A stretch of 64,000 nucleotides of DNA, taken from assembly GCF_023898865.1 (NCBI RefSeq), contig NZ_JAGSOV010000055.1, forward strand, positions 1 through 64,000. The letters are read 5' to 3'. A program made the position numbers and the translations under genes. The notes under the pieces are model-generated. The model saw nothing but the letters and a program-made list of their open reading frames with translations. It did not search any database and was not told the DNA's origin. Every line of letters starts with the position of its first letter. The first letter of the stretch is position 1. Source of the DNA: Pseudonocardia humida (GTDB lineage: Bacteria; Actinomycetota; Actinomycetes; Mycobacteriales; Pseudonocardiaceae). Positions 9,341-17,569 of the stretch are shown one piece after another.

Positions 9341-9398
9341 TTGACACTGCCTCCACGCGCAATCATGATGGCGCGAATCTTCGGTGTGATCGTTAACA
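9341..9398 (+). promoter_or_regulatory. Promoter with downstream LacI-type operator for the sugar-binding lipoprotein
   Basis: TTGACA (9341-9346) and CATGAT (9364-9369) are separated by 17 bases, a good sigma70-like pair. Operator copy 3, TGTGATCGTTAACA (9385-9398, two mismatches from the palindrome), begins 16 bases after the -10, just past the expected transcript start. A bound repressor would block elongation or initiation. Confidence 0.6.
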
Positions 9399-9585
9399 TG
9401 CTGCTTCCGTCGGACGCCCTCCCCGCGTCCAGCGCCTTACTCAGTGGAGAGTGAGTCCGCATGCCCCCGACGGCATGATCGACCCAGCGGGCCGTTCCGT
9501 GGCAGCGACGACCGACAGGTCGCGCACAGCTCGACCGGCCTCGCTGCGCCGAGCGCGATCCACCCATCCCTTTCAGGAGACACGC

Positions 9586-10566
9586 ATGCGCGTACCACGG
9601 AGGTTCGCTGCGGCAGCCGGGTTGTTGGCACTCGCCCTGGCTGGATGCGGAGCGGACACGGGCACAGCCGTCGACGCCTCGGACGCCAGCCCGATCACGA
9701 TGGGCTTCTCACAGGTCGGCGCGGAGAGCGAGTGGCGCGTGGCCAACACCAGGTCGGTGCAGGAGGCCGCCGCTGCTGCCGGCATCGAGTTGGTGTTCTC
9801 CGATGCCCAGCAGGACCAGGACCGGCAGATCGAGGCCATCCGCTCCTTCATCGCGAAGGGGGTGGACGTCATCGCCTTCAGCCCGGTCGTCGAGACCGGG
9901 TGGGACCCCGTGCTGCGGGAGGCCAGGCGGGCCGGCATCCCGGTCATCCTCACGGACCGGGCGATCCGGACGGCCGACCCCGGCCTCTACCGGACCTTCC
10001 TCGGCTCGGACTTCCTCGAGGAGGGCAACAAGGCGGGGACGTGGCTGGACGACCGCCACATCCGGGCCGAAGAACCGGTTTCGATCGTGGAGATCCAGGG
10101 CACGGTGGGCTCCGCCCCGGCGATCGAGCGCCAGCTGGCCTTCGCCGAGGCCATCTCCTCGAACCCGCAGCTGAAGATCGTGGCCTCGACGTCCGGCGAC
10201 TTCACCCGGGCCGGGGGCCGCGCGGTGATGGAGGACTTCCTCGCCGACCTACCGGACATCGACGTCCTCTACGCGCACAACGACGACATGGGGCTGGGTG
10301 CGATCGAGGCGATCGAGGCGGCCGGCAAGGTGCCGGGGCGAGACATCGAGATCATCTCCGTGGACGGGGTGCGGGAGGGGTTGCAGGCCCTGATCGACGG
10401 AAAGATCAACTACATCGTGGAGTGCAACCCGCTGATCGGCGAGCAGCTGATGGAGCTGGCCGTGAAGATCGTTGCGGGGGAGCAGGTGCTGTCCCGGGTG
10501 GTCACCAAGGAGACCGTCTTCGAGCGATCCGCAGCTCTCGCGGCGTTGCCGGACCGCCGGTACTGA
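9586..10566 (+). CDS. Sugar ABC transporter substrate-binding lipoprotein (YtfQ-like)
   Basis: 326 residues from the ATG at 9586, preceded by CAGGAGA. The open frame extends upstream but that part is not protein-like. Signal peptide with lipobox LAGC at about 18-21, then a type I periplasmic binding fold (MGFSQVGAESEWR, YAHNDDMGLGAIEAI, IISVDGVREGLQAL). The GFSQVG and NDDMGLGA signatures resemble the galactofuranose/arabinofuranose binders of the YtfQ group. No permease or ATPase gene follows; an IS701 remnant begins about 90 bases downstream. The protein may serve a transporter encoded elsewhere, or be the surviving first gene of a broken operon. Confidence 0.82.
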   Translation: MRVPRRFAAAAGLLALALAGCGADTGTAVDASDASPITMGFSQVGAESEWRVANTRSVQEAAAAAGIELVFSDAQQDQDRQIEAIRSFIAKGVDVIAFSPVVETGWDPVLREARRAGIPVILTDRAIRTADPGLYRTFLGSDFLEEGNKAGTWLDDRHIRAEEPVSIVEIQGTVGSAPAIERQLAFAEAISSNPQLKIVASTSGDFTRAGGRAVMEDFLADLPDIDVLYAHNDDMGLGAIEAIEAAGKVPGRDIEIISVDGVREGLQALIDGKINYIVECNPLIGEQLMELAVKIVAGEQVLSRVVTKETVFERSAALAALPDRRY

Positions 10567-10655
10567 AGCCGCGGGATGCCGAGTTCGGGCCCGAGTCGAT
10601 CCTGGTCGCGGTGGTGCCGCTGGCGGATCTCAGCCGCCGCACCGTCATCGATCGC

Positions 10656-10925
10656 TCAGGCGAGGAACGCCCCGAGCTGACAGCTGTCGATCTTTCCGGT
10701 GGTGCCGGTGCACCGGCGCTGCACCCGCGGAGCGGCGACCCTGCTTGATGGGCTGGTCTCATCGACCACGAGTACCTGGCCTCGGGGTGGCTCAGGTGGG
10801 CCGGTGCCGTAGCCGCGGACGTCGGCTCGGACACCCTTGACGCTCCGGTCCGCGATGCGCAGCAGCCGCTGCATACCGTTCGGGCACGCCGCGCCGGCCT
10901 GCTCGGCCAGTGTCCGCCGGGCTCA
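10656..10925 (-). pseudogene. IS701-family transposase fragment
   Basis: The minus strand encodes an uninterrupted stretch of about 89 residues with IS701-family features: LAEQAGAACPNGMQRLL, VLVVDETS (first catalytic Asp region), VQRRCTGTTGKIDSCQLG. Both ends of the transposase are missing. The fragment lies between the sugar-binding lipoprotein and the GH43 genes, where a transporter's remaining subunits would normally be. Confidence 0.68.
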
Positions 10926-11000
10926 GCATTCCACGGACGCCGCGAAACCCGCCGCTGCGCGAACTAATCAACATCAACTGGCCTCTGCCGATGGCCGGCC

Positions 11001-11028
11001 TTGACAAACCGAGTGTTAACGTTAACAT
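11001..11028 (+). promoter_or_regulatory. Promoter with perfect LacI operator for the GH43 gene
   Basis: TTGACA (11001-11006) and TAACAT (11023-11028) are spaced by 16 bases. The perfect palindrome TGTTAACGTTAACA (11014-11027) fills the spacer and overlaps the -10, the classic arrangement for repression by steric block. The leader to the ATG at 11338 is about 300 bases long; I see no riboswitch-like structure in it. Confidence 0.7.
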
Positions 11029-11337
11029 CTTTGTCACCGAACTGAATCCGAGGATGCCATCATCCGGCGCCGGGATCCCTGTGGAGTGGAAACCCCTGGC
11101 TCCCCGACCTCTCATCGGTCAACGTACCGAACGCAGCCCTGTTGCCAATCGGTCGGTGCCGCGACCGGCACTCGGTTGCCGATTTCTCCGGTCCATCAAC
11201 CGCCGTTCCAGCTCTGGCCTGACCCTGGCGACTTCGGGGCGGCGGTATGGGCTCGTCGTCTACAGCATCCCGACGGCGCATCTGCAGTACGTACCTGTCG
11301 CCCGAATGACCACCCCCAACTCGATGGAGGTCATGCC

Positions 11338-12393
11338 ATGAGCAGTCATCGCCCCACGATCTCAGGCCCACCGGCGCAAGGTGAGGCCAACGCACGACCC
11401 ACCGAGAAGGTGGGACTCGCTCCGAGCTCGGCCGCGCGACCCCGGCACATGACGCGTCGGCGTGCCTGCGGGTACCTGCTGACAACGACTCTGGCGACGA
11501 CGGTCGCACTGGTCGCCGGGCCCGCCACGCCCGCACAGGCGGCGAACCCGCTCATCCAGCGCTTCGCCGCGGACCCCTCGATCCTCGTCGCCAACGGCCG
11601 CATGTACATCTACGCCACCGATGACCAGGGCAACAGCGGCACGTACTGGGATTCCAGCGCCTGGCGGGTGTTCTCGTCCAGCAACCTGGTCGACTGGACC
11701 GACCACGGCGCACCGTTCTCGGTCAGTGGATTCTCCTGGGCGACGCAGTACGCCTGGGCGCCTTCCGCGGTGCAGCGCAACGGCACCTACTACCTGTACC
11801 TCCCGACCGACCGCACCAAGATCGGTGTCGCTCGCAGCAGTTCACCCACCAGCGGATTCAGCGATGCTCGGGGCAACCCGCTGATCGAGCGGGGACGCGA
11901 CGCCAACACCGGCGATGAGCCGATCGACCCGGCCGCATTCGTGGACGACAACGGGCAGGCGTACCTCTACTTCGGAGGCGCCCGCGCCCCGAAGGTGGTT
12001 CGGCTCAACTCCGACATGACCTCTACTTCCGGCGCCGTCCAGAACGTGGTCATCAACGGCGGCAGCGCTTACGCCGAGGCCGGACACATGCACAAGCGCA
12101 ACGGGCTCTACTACTACTCGTACTCCACCGGCTGGCCCGGCCAGATCGCCTACGCCACGTCCAGCAACCCGCTCGGCCCGTTCACCTACCGCGGCGTCAT
12201 CCTCGACTCCGTCAACATCAACACCAACCACCAGTCCATCGCCGAGTACAACGGCCGCTGGTACATCGCCTACCAGCGCAACGCCCGCCCCGGTGGCGGT
12301 AACTACCGGCGATCCCTGGCGATGGAATACCTCAACTACAACTCCGACGGCACCATCCAACGGGTGGCCCAGACGAGCAACGGCGTCGGCTGA
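11338..12393 (+). CDS. Secreted GH43-family glycoside hydrolase (arabinanase/arabinofuranosidase/xylosidase type)
   Basis: 351 residues from the ATG at 11338, preceded by GGAGG (11326-11330). A long basic N-region with a twin-arginine-like TRRRACGYLL and a hydrophobic core ending ATPAQA gives a secretion signal. The mature part is a five-bladed propeller with the GH43 catalytic set: Asp79 in ADPSILV (base), Asp197 in IDPAAFVDD (pKa modulator) and Glu247 in YAEAGHMH (acid). GH43 enzymes cleave arabinan, arabinoxylan or xylo-oligosaccharides outside the cell. No carbohydrate-binding module is attached. Exact specificity cannot be read from sequence. Confidence 0.84.
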   Translation: MSSHRPTISGPPAQGEANARPTEKVGLAPSSAARPRHMTRRRACGYLLTTTLATTVALVAGPATPAQAANPLIQRFAADPSILVANGRMYIYATDDQGNSGTYWDSSAWRVFSSSNLVDWTDHGAPFSVSGFSWATQYAWAPSAVQRNGTYYLYLPTDRTKIGVARSSSPTSGFSDARGNPLIERGRDANTGDEPIDPAAFVDDNGQAYLYFGGARAPKVVRLNSDMTSTSGAVQNVVINGGSAYAEAGHMHKRNGLYYYSYSTGWPGQIAYATSSNPLGPFTYRGVILDSVNINTNHQSIAEYNGRWYIAYQRNARPGGGNYRRSLAMEYLNYNSDGTIQRVAQTSNGVG

Positions 12394-12588
12394 CCTACGA
12401 GCAGGATCGTATCCCGGGATCGCTCCGGGAAAGTATTCAGGCGCAACACCCCGGAGGCGGTGTACGCAGTCTCGAAGGTTACGTTGACGATCACCGTGCC
12501 TCGATGAGAAGCGTCACCGCACGCACGGACCGGTCTCAGGCCGACGACGCCGCTCATCCCTCGGCGCAGTCCCGAAGAAGGGAATTCC

Positions 12589-13662
12589 ATGCTGGACAAC
12601 CACGGACGGAGAGCGGCGCGGCTGCTGCTCGGCTTAGCCGGCGCTGCCGTGCTCGCGGTGGGCCTGGGCGTTGCGATCCCGGCCTCCCCGGCGCGCGCAG
12701 CGCCCGCAGCGCCCGGGCCGTCGTTCACCAACCCCCTCGTTGGCACCCCCAACAGCGCGGACCCCTCAATCGCCTACTCCAACGGCAACTGGTACTACGT
12801 GGCCACCACCTGGTCCAACAGAATCATCATGCGCAGGGCATCCACCATGGCCGGCCTGAAGACCGCGGCGGAAAAGACGATCTTCACCCTGAGTGCGGGG
12901 CCCGGCTGCTGCACCATGTGGGCCCCGGACATCCAGTTCACCAACAACAAGTGGTACATCTACTTCTCGGCCGAAGCCTCTCCGGGTCAGGGTGAACGCC
13001 GCACGTCGGTGCTGGAGAGCAACACGACCGACCCGTACGGTGCCTACACCTACCGGGGCATCCTCAATCTCGAGCCCGACAACGGATGGGCGATCGACGG
13101 CAGTGTGGTCCGGTTCAACGGCCGGCCGGACCACTTCGTCTACTCCGCGTTCCGCGGCGGGGAACAAGGACTGTTCATCGCTCCGATGTCCTCGCCGACA
13201 CAGGTCTCGCGCAACGGCGTGCGGATCTCGTCACCGACCCTGCCATGGGAACGGCAGGGCGGAGCGGTCAACGAGGGCCCGTACGCCATCTACAACGCCG
13301 GCAAGACATTCCTGACCTACTCGGCGAGCTCCTGCCAGACACCCGACTACAAGCTCGGGCAGCTGACCTGGACCGGCGGCGACCCGATGTCGGCCAGCTC
13401 GTGGACGAAGAAGCCGACCCCCATCTTCGAGCGCAGTGACGCCAACGGCGTCTACGGCCCGGGCCACGCCTCCTTCGTCAGGTCACCCGACGGTGCGGAA
13501 ACGTGGGTCGTCTACCACGCGAACTCTGCCACCAGCCAGGGCTGCGGCACCACCCGTACCACCCGGGCACAGAAGATCAACTGGAACTCCGACGGCTCGC
13601 CCAACTTGGGAACCCCAGTCCGAACCGGAGTCTCGATCGCCGGCCCCTCCGGCGACTCGTAA
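12589..13662 (+). CDS. Secreted GH43-family exo-arabinofuranosidase-like hydrolase
   Basis: 357 residues with a signal peptide ending near SPARA (about residue 37). Catalytic residues by motif: Asp58 (ADPSIAY), Asp170 (WAIDGSVV) and Glu229 (VNEGPYAIY). The sequence resembles actinobacterial GH43 enzymes of the exo-1,5-alpha-L-arabinofuranosidase group (recalled, not searched). Same strand, 195 bases after the first GH43 gene; ribosome binding site GAAGGGA precedes the ATG. A degraded LacI-like half-site (GTTACGTTGAC, 12479-12489) lies upstream. Confidence 0.83.
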   Translation: MLDNHGRRAARLLLGLAGAAVLAVGLGVAIPASPARAAPAAPGPSFTNPLVGTPNSADPSIAYSNGNWYYVATTWSNRIIMRRASTMAGLKTAAEKTIFTLSAGPGCCTMWAPDIQFTNNKWYIYFSAEASPGQGERRTSVLESNTTDPYGAYTYRGILNLEPDNGWAIDGSVVRFNGRPDHFVYSAFRGGEQGLFIAPMSSPTQVSRNGVRISSPTLPWERQGGAVNEGPYAIYNAGKTFLTYSASSCQTPDYKLGQLTWTGGDPMSASSWTKKPTPIFERSDANGVYGPGHASFVRSPDGAETWVVYHANSATSQGCGTTRTTRAQKINWNSDGSPNLGTPVRTGVSIAGPSGDS

Positions 13663-14099
13663 ACCACCACCTGTACAGCCTCGGCGGGAAGCTCCGTCAG
13701 GGGCGCCCTACCGGCGAACCCGGCCAGCCCCGGAGCAGGGCGGCAGCCATCACGTCAAATAGGACAGTCGATCTTACTGGGCGGGCTCTGCAGAGCTGGT
13801 TGATCCAGGTCTGCTCGGGCAGGCGCGGTGGGCGGCCCGGCGTGCGAACCGCGCTCGAATTGCTGCGTGTGAGCCGGTCGAAGGTGGCCTGACGGTGGGC
13901 CTGACCTGGAGCGCGGTACGAAGTAGACCGATGTCGAGGAGCCGCTTCCGGCCGGTCGGATCGAATTTGTTCCGACATTCACCCGCATCTCCGGTTCGCA
14001 CGACTCATCCCGGGAGGGAATGAACGCCGCTGCGCCTCGCTGTAGCGGTAACAAACCGGTCGACCAGCCCTCCGGTCGGCCCGACGGTAAGGAGAGAAA
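13663..14099. other. Intergenic, no gene recognised
   Basis: 437 bases between the second and third propeller hydrolase genes. Short frames on both strands have no start signals or family motifs. An AAGGAGAG ribosome binding site at the right end belongs to the next gene. Confidence 0.5.
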
Positions 14100-15002
14100 A
14101 TGAAGTCCTGGAAGGAACGGACGGCGACACGCCCCCGCCTGGTCGTTGCGGTGCTCGGCGTCGTCGCCTTCATCCTCGGCGGCTTAGCGCTGCCGCAGTC
14201 GGCGTCCGCTCAGCCGGCAGCTGCGGCGACCACGATGATCTACGCGACGTTCAAGGGTGACGCGGCTGCGGACCAGGAGCTGTGGATCTATCAGTCCACC
14301 AACGGGGGCACGAGCTACAGCGTCCTCCACGACACGAACTTCCGGGGTCCCACGGGCGTGCTCCGCGACCCGAGCATCGTGAAGCGGGGTAGCGCCTACT
14401 ACATCGCGTACACGGTGCAGTCCTGGACGACGAACTCGACCTACTTCGCCGTCGCACGGAGCACGGACCTGCGGAACTGGACGAACATCGCCACCGTCCC
14501 GTCGGGCCTTTCCAACACCCAGAACGTCTGGGCGCCGGAGTTCTACATCGAGGGCAGCACGGTCCGGGTCATCGTGAGTGTCCGGCAGACGACGAACTCG
14601 AGCGGTTTCCGGCCGTACGTCTACACCGCACAGAACTCGGACCTCACGTCGTGGAGCGGCCCGCAGCAGATGGGTGGCCTCGGCTACAACTATATCGACA
14701 CCTACGTCGTGAAGTCCGGCAGCACCTACCACGCCTTCACGAAGAACGAGAGCACGAAGTACATCGAGCGCTGGACGAGCAACAGCCTGACCAGCGGCTG
14801 GGCTCGCCAGGGCACTCTGTGGAGCTCCGGCTACGAGGGTCCGTCCCTCGTGCGGCTGGACAACGGCCAGTACCGGATCTACGTCGACAAGTACACGAAC
14901 GGTGGTATCTGGACGGCGACGAGCTCGGACCTCACGTCGTGGACCGGCCTCAGCTCGGTGGGCTGCTCCGGCTGCCGCCACGGCACGGCCATCCCGAACT
15001 GA
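14100..15002 (+). CDS. Secreted five-bladed beta-propeller glycoside hydrolase (GH43-like)
   Basis: 300 residues; AAGGAGAG lies 6 bases before the ATG. Signal peptide to about residue 38 (SASAQPA). Clan GH-F-like catalytic positions are visible: Asp90 in LRDPSIVKRG, Asp200 in NYIDTYVVK and Glu246 in GYEGPSLV. Repeated DLTSW and STDLRNW blade motifs support the fold. More divergent from the other two; it could belong to GH43, GH117 or a related propeller family. Together the three enzymes would act on different linkages of one polysaccharide, probably arabinan or arabinogalactan. Confidence 0.75.
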   Translation: MKSWKERTATRPRLVVAVLGVVAFILGGLALPQSASAQPAAAATTMIYATFKGDAAADQELWIYQSTNGGTSYSVLHDTNFRGPTGVLRDPSIVKRGSAYYIAYTVQSWTTNSTYFAVARSTDLRNWTNIATVPSGLSNTQNVWAPEFYIEGSTVRVIVSVRQTTNSSGFRPYVYTAQNSDLTSWSGPQQMGGLGYNYIDTYVVKSGSTYHAFTKNESTKYIERWTSNSLTSGWARQGTLWSSGYEGPSLVRLDNGQYRIYVDKYTNGGIWTATSSDLTSWTGLSSVGCSGCRHGTAIPN

Positions 15003-15034
15003 CCTGACGGGGTCGTCAACGGACTCGCGAAACC

Positions 15035-15071
15035 CCCCAGCGCAGCGTCGACCATCGGCGCTGCGTTGGGG
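15035..15071 (+). terminator. Stem-loop terminator after the propeller hydrolase
   Basis: CCCCAGCGCAGCG (15035-15047) pairs with CGCTGCGTTGGGG (15059-15071) over 13 bases with one G-T pair and an 11-base loop. It starts 32 bases after the stop codon. No T tract follows. Confidence 0.68.
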
Positions 15072-15289
15072 CAGGGCTTCCCGACTGCCGGCATGGCCGA
15101 ACCGGTGTGACCCCTGCTGCCGGACACAGATGTCCGACAGCAGGGCTCACGCCGGACCCCGACGCTGCCAGCGGGTCGCCACCGCGCCGCAGTCGGACAC
15201 GGAGGACCACGGTGCGGCCCGCGTCGTCACCCGCTGCTCTGCACCGAGCAAGGACGCACCTCGACGCGTCGTCCACGTAGTCGTCATCG

Positions 15290-15755
15290 CCTCAGCTTGA
15301 TCTTCAACCTCTGAGGGTTCGACGCCGTTGGCGAGGTCGGTGTCCTCCCAGCGGAGGGCGGCGATCTCTCCACGGCGCATCCCGTAGACGAGTGCGAGGG
15401 TGAAGAACGGGTGTGCGGCGTCGGCGGCCGCGAGGATCGCGCGGGCCTGCGCGGCGGTCCAGGCTGTGCGTCGGGATCGCTGCTGGGCGGACAGGGTGGT
15501 GAGCGACGTCGCGGGTGATCGGTTCCTCGCGAACGGCGCGGCCGAGCGCGGAGCTGAGCACCTCGCGGATCATCCGCAGCTTCTGTACCGAGTCACCTGC
15601 CGCCCGTCGCGCATTGAGGTAGCGCTGCACGGTCGCGACGGTGAGCTTGTCCAACCTTTGGCCCCAGCCCGGGGCGGAGGTCGAGCTCTGCCGCCGTGCG
15701 GTACTTCGCGACCGTCGTAGGGCGGAGTTCGGCCCGGGCGGTCAGGGTTGGCCCG
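15290..15755 (-). pseudogene. Tyrosine recombinase (phage-type integrase), decayed
   Basis: In minus-strand order the pieces are LTARAELRPTTVAKYRT, then in another frame QRLDKLTVATVQRYLN and SSALGRAVREEPITRDVA (core-binding domain), then in a third frame YGMRRGEIAALRWEDTDL (start of the catalytic domain with its Arg). At least two frameshifts separate them and everything after the first catalytic block is lost. Such integrases insert mobile elements at attachment sites. No tRNA gene or attachment repeat was found nearby. Confidence 0.7.
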
Positions 15756-15857
15756 TCCTACTCACACGTGGACGGGCAGAGAAAGCCCGTTTGTCCGCGC
15801 CGGGCCGGCGGTACTCAATCCGTCGAGTCGATTCGATCGGCACGGGGAGGTGCCGCG

Positions 15858-16208
15858 GTGGGTGATCGACCGGTCCTGGTGGGGCTGCTCCACTACGTCG
15901 CCATCGCGGTCGCCCCGACCGTGGGTCCTCTGGCTGGGCCTGCGCGCCCTCCCCGCCGCCGTCGCGGCGTTCTACGAGCGCCGTCGATGCCACGACCCGG
16001 CAACCGGGCCGTGCCTCGAGTCGGTGGTCGCGACCCTGCGCCGGCTGCACCGCCAGGTGCGCGACTGCCGCCCGCCCACGCAGGTGCGCGCCGTCGCGCT
16101 GCTGGCCCGCCTACGACGAGACGCTGCCGAGGAGACCGGGCCTTCGCGCGGCTGCTCACGGAGGCGGCGCTGGAGGACGCCGGCATCGCCCTCGACGCGC
16201 CCGGCTGA
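15858..16208 (+). pseudogene. Unrecognised small protein gene, frameshifted
   Basis: Protein-like sequence switches frames twice: LLHYVAIAVAPTVG, then LPAAVAAFYERRRCHDPATG and ESVVATLRRLHRQVRD, then AYDETL, and finally FARLLTEAALEDAGIALD before a TGA at 16206-16208. The order suggests one small helical protein with several indels. I do not recognise a function. It lies between the decayed integrase and a tandem-repeat hairpin, in line with a degrading island. Confidence 0.38.
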
Positions 16209-16210
16209 GC

Positions 16211-16272
16211 GGCACACCGACTGGTGGCACACCGACTGGTGGCACACCGACTTCGGTGCCGGCACACCGACT
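16211..16272. repeat. 15-base tandem repeat
   Basis: GGCACACCGACTGGT occurs at 16211-16225 and 16226-16240, followed by partial copies GGCACACCGACT at 16241-16252 and 16261-16272. The last copy forms the left arm of the hairpin at 16255-16303. Confidence 0.8.
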
Positions 16273-16303
16273 GCAACCCGACTGCAACCGGTGTGCCGGC
16301 ACC
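16255..16303 (-). terminator. Perfect 15-bp stem hairpin downstream of the leftward operon
   Basis: GGTGCCGGCACACCG (16255-16269) pairs perfectly with CGGTGTGCCGGCACC (16289-16303). The 19-base loop is itself a direct repeat, ACTGCAAC-CCG-ACTGCAAC. It lies 34 bases beyond the stop of the PLP enzyme gene, so it is well placed to end the leftward operon. Confidence 0.68.
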
Positions 16304-16336
16304 ACGATCGGTTTGCGAGCGTGCACGGCCCGTGCG

Positions 16337-17569
16337 TCAGGGGCGCACCGCGGCGAACGCGTCGTCGGTGCGGGCGAGGATCGCGTCGATGTCCTCGTCG
16401 GTGTGGGCGGCCGAGAGGAACCAGTTGTGCCACGGGTGCAGGTACACCCCGCGCTGCACGGCGGCCTCGGCGAAGGCGGTGGCCAGCCGGAAGTCCTCGT
16501 CGCCGGCGAAGGAGAGCATCGGCATCTGCACGGGGCCGGTCTGGCGGATCTCGACGCCGTGCGCGGCGGCCTGGGCCGCGAGGCCCTCGCGCAGCCGGGC
16601 GCCGGTGCGGGCCATGGCCGGCAGCGCCACGCCGTTGCGCAGCTCGGTCAGGGTCGCCAGCCCGGCGGCGAGCGGCACCGCGGCCGTCCAGAACGACCCG
16701 GTCACGTAGATCTTCCGGACCGCGTCGCGCAGCGCCTCGACACCGGTGACGGCGCCGAGCGCCTGCCCGTTGGCGATCGCCTTCGACCAGGCCGACAGGT
16801 CGGGCCGGACGCCGAGGGGCTCCCAGCTGCCGCCGAGGTCGAGCCGGAAGCCGCAGCGGACGTCGTCGAGGATCAGCACGGCGCCGGTGCGGTCGGCCAG
16901 CGCCCGCAGGCCGCGCGCGAAGGCGGGGTCGACGAGCTCCTGGTCGCGCTTGATGTCGTGGCGCATCGGGCAGACGACGATCGCGGCGAGGTCGTCGCCC
17001 GCCTCGGCCGCCGCGGCCTCCGCGGAGGCGAGGTCGTTGTACTCGTAGTGCACCAGGTGCGCCTGGTCCTCGGCGGTCACGCCCGAGCCGCGCAGCGAGC
17101 ACCACGGCACCGCGCCGTGGTAGGCGCCGTGGGCCACCAGCAGCTTCCGCTTCCCGGTGGCGGCGCGGGCGATCGTCACGCTCGTGGTGGTGGCGTCCGA
17201 GCCGTTCTTGCAGAACATCGCCCAGTCCGCGGACGGGATCGTGTCCACCAGCAGCTCGGCGAACTCGACGGCGACGGGGCTGGTGCCGTCGAGGCAGTCG
17301 CCGCGGTCGAGCTGGTCGAGGACCGCGGCGGTGACGCCGGGGTGGCGGTGGCCCAGGACGACCGGGCCCCAGCCGCACATCAGGTCGAGGTAGGTGCGCC
17401 CGTCGGTGTCGGTGACCCGGCAGCCGTCACCGGAGGCCATGAACTGGGGGTGCGCGGCGCTGAACGCCTGCACGGACATGTGGCCGTACATCCCGCCGGG
17501 GATCACCTGGCGGGCCCGCTCACGCAGTGCGAGCTCGCGCTCGCCGAGGACGGTCGGTGCGGTGGTCAT
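16337..17569 (-). CDS. Class III PLP-dependent aminotransferase/aminomutase (HemL-like)
   Basis: 410 residues. Fold-type I class III features: CKNGSDATTTSVTIARAATG (phosphate-binding and substrate loops), ILDDVRCGFR (the Asp that contacts the pyridine nitrogen) and the PLP lysine in WSKAIANGQ. The closest relatives in style are glutamate-1-semialdehyde 2,1-aminomutases, but the gene is not in a haem context. Last gene of the leftward operon; its ATG overlaps the transketolase stop (ATGA). It probably moves an amino group on a carbon-chain product of the pathway, either as a transaminase or as an aminomutase. Substrate unknown. Confidence 0.83.
   Translation of the reverse strand: MTTAPTVLGERELALRERARQVIPGGMYGHMSVQAFSAAHPQFMASGDGCRVTDTDGRTYLDLMCGWGPVVLGHRHPGVTAAVLDQLDRGDCLDGTSPVAVEFAELLVDTIPSADWAMFCKNGSDATTTSVTIARAATGKRKLLVAHGAYHGAVPWCSLRGSGVTAEDQAHLVHYEYNDLASAEAAAAEAGDDLAAIVVCPMRHDIKRDQELVDPAFARGLRALADRTGAVLILDDVRCGFRLDLGGSWEPLGVRPDLSAWSKAIANGQALGAVTGVEALRDAVRKIYVTGSFWTAAVPLAAGLATLTELRNGVALPAMARTGARLREGLAAQAAAHGVEIRQTGPVQMPMLSFAGDEDFRLATAFAEAAVQRGVYLHPWHNWFLSAAHTDEDIDAILARTDDAFAAVRP

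Noticed and set aside
12479..12489. Fifth LacI operator (GTTACGTTGAC) before the second GH43 gene
   Set aside because: One base shorter than the palindrome and no promoter match; kept only as a possible degenerate half-site.
16211..16303. Short direct repeats as a CRISPR array
   Set aside because: Repeats are contiguous 15-mers with no spacers and no cas genes anywhere in the window.
16337..17569. PLP enzyme as HemL (tetrapyrrole synthesis)
   Set aside because: Sequence style is HemL-like, but its position as last gene of a catabolic operon makes a housekeeping haem role unlikely.
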